DNA of 39,018 bases, taken from NCBI GenBank assembly GCA_016191645.1, contig JACPVQ010000260.1, forward strand, positions 1 to 39,018. The letters run 5' to 3'. Positions 36,228 through 39,018 of this stretch are shown in pieces; the stretch's first letter is position 1, and each line of letters opens with the position of its first letter. This DNA comes from Candidatus Solibacter usitatus. Its GTDB lineage: Bacteria > Acidobacteriota > Terriglobia > Bryobacterales > Bryobacteraceae. A model generated the notes under the pieces. It did no database searches, was not told the origin of the DNA, and saw nothing but the letters and a program-made list of their open reading frames with translations. Position numbers and translations under genes: made by a program.

Positions 36228-38585
36228 ATGGAACTGGTTCGCCAGGAGCAACACATTCGGGAACTGCCGCTCTTGCCTTTGAAGAACGTCGTTCTCTACC
36301 CGCAACTGCTTTTGCCTTTGACCGTGGGACGGCCCGCCACGCTCGCGGCTGTGAATGCCGCGCTCAGACAGGAGTCGCAGGAGATCATCCTGGTCGCGCA
36401 GCGTGACGCCGAAGTAGACGAACCCACGCAGGGCGAGCTTTACACCATCGGCACGCGCGCGACCATTCGCCGCATCTCCAAAAGCGAAGATCACACCGAC
36501 ATCTTCGTGCTGGGCCTGGAGAGAGTGGTTCTGATCAAAGTGGATCATCATGGGGACTACCCCGTGGCTCGCTTCCAATCGTTGCCGCTCGCCGAGGATT
36601 CAGGCGCGGAAGTGGAAGCGCTGGGACGCGCCATTTCGGAACTGACGTCGAAGGCGATTCAGCTGACGCAAGCGCAAGGGTCGATGGAGATCGACCGCCT
36701 GCTCTCGGCTACCGAGGATCCGCTGCGGCTGGTCTATCTGGTTGCCTCCATGCTCAGTCTCGATCTGCCCAAGGCGCAGGCGCTGCTGGAAGCGCCCACG
36801 CGCCTGGATGCCTTGCGGCTGATGCACACCTACCTCTCTTACGAGGTGCAAGTGCTGGAGTTGCGCAACAAGATCGCCAATGAAGCGCGCACGGAGATGT
36901 CCAAAGAGCAGCGGGACTATCTGCTGCGGCAACAGTTGCGCGCCATTCAAACGGAGCTGGGCGAAAAGAATTCCGAACAGGCGGAAGCCGATCTGCTGCG
37001 GGAACAGTTGGACAAGGCCGGTCTTCCTGAGGAGATTAAGAAGGAAGCCGAGCGCGAATTGCGGCGATTGGAAAAGCTGCCTTCGGCATCGCCTGAGCAT
37101 CACGTCATTCGCACCTATCTGGAATACGTCATCGAGCTGCCGTGGAACAAATACAGCGAAGATTCTCTGGACATCGCCGCGGCGCGCAATGTTCTGGATG
37201 AAGATCACTACAACTTGAAGGATGTGAAGGAACGCATTCTCGAACACCTCGCTGTGGTCAAGTTGAATCCCAAGGCGAAGGCGCCCATCCTCTGCTTTGC
37301 CGGCCCTCCGGGAGTGGGCAAGACCTCGCTGGGCCAATCGATCGCGCGCGCCATTGGGCGCAAATTCGAACGCATGAGCGTCGGCGGGTTGCACGACGAA
37401 TCCGAATTGCGCGGGCATCGCCGGACTTACATCGGTGCTCTTCCGGGCCGCGTCATTCAAGCCCTGCGCCGTGCCGGCACCGCGAATCCCGTGATCATGC
37501 TCGATGAAGTGGACAAGCTGGGCCGCGACTATCGCGGCGATCCGGCCGCGGCGCTGCTGGAGATTCTCGATCCCGAACAGAACGGCAAATTTCGCGATAA
37601 CTATCTCGACCTGCCATTCGATCTCTCGAAGGTGCTTTTTATCGCCACGGCGAACGCGCTCGACACCATTCCGCGTCCGCTGCTGGACCGCATGGAAGTT
37701 CTGCGGCTTTCCGGCTACAGCGAAGAAGAGAAGCTGGAGATCGCCAAACGGTACCTGGTTCCACGGCAATTGCGCGAGACCGGATTGAATCCGGAGAAGA
37801 TCGCGATTGAGGACTCCGCCCTGCGCGGCATCATCGGCGGCTATACAAGAGAAGCCGGGCTGAGGCGCCTGGAGCAAAACATCGGAAGACTGGCGCGCAA
37901 GGTTGCCTTGCGCGTTGCCGAGGGTTCCAACGAACAACTGCGGGTGGACGCCGGCGCTCTCGCCGATCTGTTAGGGCCTGAGCCGTTCCACATGGAGCAA
38001 ATGCGGCGCAACTTGCAGCCCGGCGTTGCAGCGGGACTCGCCTGGACGGAATCCGGCGGCGATGTTCTGTACATTGAAGCGTCTCTGCTTCCGGACAGCA
38101 GAGGGCTGACGCTCACCGGACAACTAGGTGAGGTCATGCAGGAATCGGCCAAGGCCGCGCAGAGTTATTTGTGGTCGCACGCAAAGAATTTCCGCATCGA
38201 TACGCAGCGGTTCAAGGAGTGTGGCGTTCACATTCACGTGCCCGCCGGCGCTGTACCCAAGGATGGTCCGTCGGCGGGTATCACGATGGCCGTTGCGTTG
38301 ACGTCGCTTTATACGGCATGTCCGGCGCGCGGAGACACGGCCATGACCGGGGAAGTCACGCTCACGGGATTAGTGTTGCCCATCGGCGGTTTGAAGGAGA
38401 AGGTTCTGGCGGCCAGAAGGGCAGGCATGACGCGTGTCATTCTTCCGAAAGCCAATGTGAAGGATTTGCGCGATCTGCCGGAGCAAGTCCGGAAGGAGAT
38501 GGAGTTCATCCCCGCGGAACGAATCGAGCAGGTGATTGCCGCGGCGATTCCGCAACTGGCGGAACTGATGAGTCTGGCGGCCTGA
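36228..38585 (+). CDS. lon: ATP-dependent protease Lon
   Basis: 785 residues from ATG 36228, chosen for the Shine-Dalgarno AGAGAGGA just before it; ATG 36210 is in frame. The LON substrate-binding domain opens with ELPLLPLKNVVLYPQLLLPL. The AAA+ module has Walker A GPPGVGKTSLG and Walker B NPVIMLDEVDKLG. The protease domain has the catalytic Ser682 in PKDGPSAGITMA and Lys725 in GGLKEKVLAARRAG, the same 43-residue spacing as in E. coli Lon. It degrades misfolded and regulatory proteins in the cytoplasm. Placement directly behind clpB joins disaggregation and degradation in one unit. Confidence 0.97.
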   Translation: MELVRQEQHIRELPLLPLKNVVLYPQLLLPLTVGRPATLAAVNAALRQESQEIILVAQRDAEVDEPTQGELYTIGTRATIRRISKSEDHTDIFVLGLERVVLIKVDHHGDYPVARFQSLPLAEDSGAEVEALGRAISELTSKAIQLTQAQGSMEIDRLLSATEDPLRLVYLVASMLSLDLPKAQALLEAPTRLDALRLMHTYLSYEVQVLELRNKIANEARTEMSKEQRDYLLRQQLRAIQTELGEKNSEQAEADLLREQLDKAGLPEEIKKEAERELRRLEKLPSASPEHHVIRTYLEYVIELPWNKYSEDSLDIAAARNVLDEDHYNLKDVKERILEHLAVVKLNPKAKAPILCFAGPPGVGKTSLGQSIARAIGRKFERMSVGGLHDESELRGHRRTYIGALPGRVIQALRRAGTANPVIMLDEVDKLGRDYRGDPAAALLEILDPEQNGKFRDNYLDLPFDLSKVLFIATANALDTIPRPLLDRMEVLRLSGYSEEEKLEIAKRYLVPRQLRETGLNPEKIAIEDSALRGIIGGYTREAGLRRLEQNIGRLARKVALRVAEGSNEQLRVDAGALADLLGPEPFHMEQMRRNLQPGVAAGLAWTESGGDVLYIEASLLPDSRGLTLTGQLGEVMQESAKAAQSYLWSHAKNFRIDTQRFKECGVHIHVPAGAVPKDGPSAGITMAVALTSLYTACPARGDTAMTGEVTLTGLVLPIGGLKEKVLAARRAGMTRVILPKANVKDLRDLPEQVRKEMEFIPAERIEQVIAAAIPQLAELMSLAA

Positions 38586-38598
38586 AGATTGCGGCCTG

Positions 38599-39018
38599 CT
38601 AGATCATGTTCGGGATCTTGATGATCTTCTTTTGAATGGCGTACTGAACCAGTTGCGCTTTGTTGTGGATGTCCAGTTTGCGCATGAGGTTGAATTTGTG
38701 CGCTTCCACGGTTTTCACGCTCAGGTTCAGGTCGCAGGCGATTTCCTTAACGGATTGGCCTTCGGCCAGCATTTTGAGCACTTCGCGTTCGCGCGTGGTC
38801 AAGGTGGCAAAGCGGGGCAACCGGTTTGCGGACTTGATGCGTGACCGGAAGTCATCCACCAGTTGCGACAACATGCGCGGGCTGAGATAGCTGCCGCCGC
38901 GGCCGACGTCGCGAATGGCGGCCACCAGTTGCGCGGCTGGGGAATCCTTCAGCACGTAACCGTTGGCCCCTACTTCCATTCCTTCGACGAGATAATCTTC
39001 GTCGTCGTACATGGTGAG
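38599..39018 (-). CDS. NarL/FixJ-family response regulator, N-terminus beyond the window
   Basis: The frame is open to the right edge; only the C-terminal ~139 residues are inside. They begin in the last part of a receiver domain (GANGYVLKDSPAAQLVAAIR, with the conserved Lys in YVLKDS) and continue to a LuxR-type helix-turn-helix: LTTREREVLKMLAEGQSVKE, IACDLNLSVKTVEAHKFNLM and RKLDIHNKAQLVQYAIQ. The phosphorylated Asp and the cognate histidine kinase lie outside. It converges on lon with 13 nt between the stops. Confidence 0.93.
   Translation of the reverse strand, partial: LTMYDDEDYLVEGMEVGANGYVLKDSPAAQLVAAIRDVGRGGSYLSPRMLSQLVDDFRSRIKSANRLPRFATLTTREREVLKMLAEGQSVKEIACDLNLSVKTVEAHKFNLMRKLDIHNKAQLVQYAIQKKIIKIPNMI

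Overview
The window looks like chromosomal DNA from an acidobacterium of the Solibacter/Bryobacter type (Bryobacterales). The grounds are GC-rich, densely packed genes, CehA/McbA-like, DUF418 and acetyl-xylan-esterase-like proteins, a PQQ-type beta-propeller with EF-hands, a TonB energy transducer with a glycine-rich linker, and many short palindromic intergenic repeats. The assignment is inference from gene content; no rRNA or tRNA gene was seen.

Left part (1-11200): a 5'-truncated PQQ-like beta-propeller gene with an in-frame amber codon; an ECF sigma / zinc-finger anti-sigma / DUF4097 operon on the minus strand; a Tat-exported sugar-isomerase-like TIM barrel; a frameshifted exported TPR gene; rlmI-like methyltransferase plus a small zincin on the minus strand; then a plus-strand run of amidohydrolase, thioredoxin-fold [2Fe-2S] ferredoxin, MFS transporter and sulfatase.

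Middle (11200-26100), all minus strand: a PpiC/SurA chaperone, YhaM-like exoribonuclease, BlaI-type repressor, DUF58 protein and TonB-dependent receptor. Upstream of these lies a run MobA, Mla-type ABC ATPase, HEAT-like protein, [2Fe-2S] ferredoxin, then MoxR ATPase, a large protein of unknown function, DUF418 membrane protein, CehA-like metallohydrolase and an exported redoxin.

The redoxin is the most striking item. Its reading frame is interrupted by one UGA exactly where the first cysteine of a CxxC active site belongs (U-P-Y-C). A hairpin with a GGUCG loop, matching the bacterial SECIS pattern, starts 14 nt after that UGA. It is therefore read here as a 345-residue periplasmic selenoprotein that fuses a UxxC redoxin domain to a DsbD-N-like domain. 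Standard gene calling would split it into two fragments.

Right part (26100-39018): lytic transglycosylase and N-acetylmuramoyl-L-alanine amidase (cell wall), a bifunctional enoyl-CoA hydratase/3-hydroxyacyl-CoA dehydrogenase coupled to an alpha/beta-hydrolase, a TonB energy transducer, the protein quality-control pair clpB-lon, and a partial NarL/FixJ response regulator.

Several intergenic gaps carry a two-hairpin palindromic repeat (stems around a TGGA loop). Its copies differ by paired, stem-preserving substitutions, and at 17038-17113 four hairpins stand back to back.
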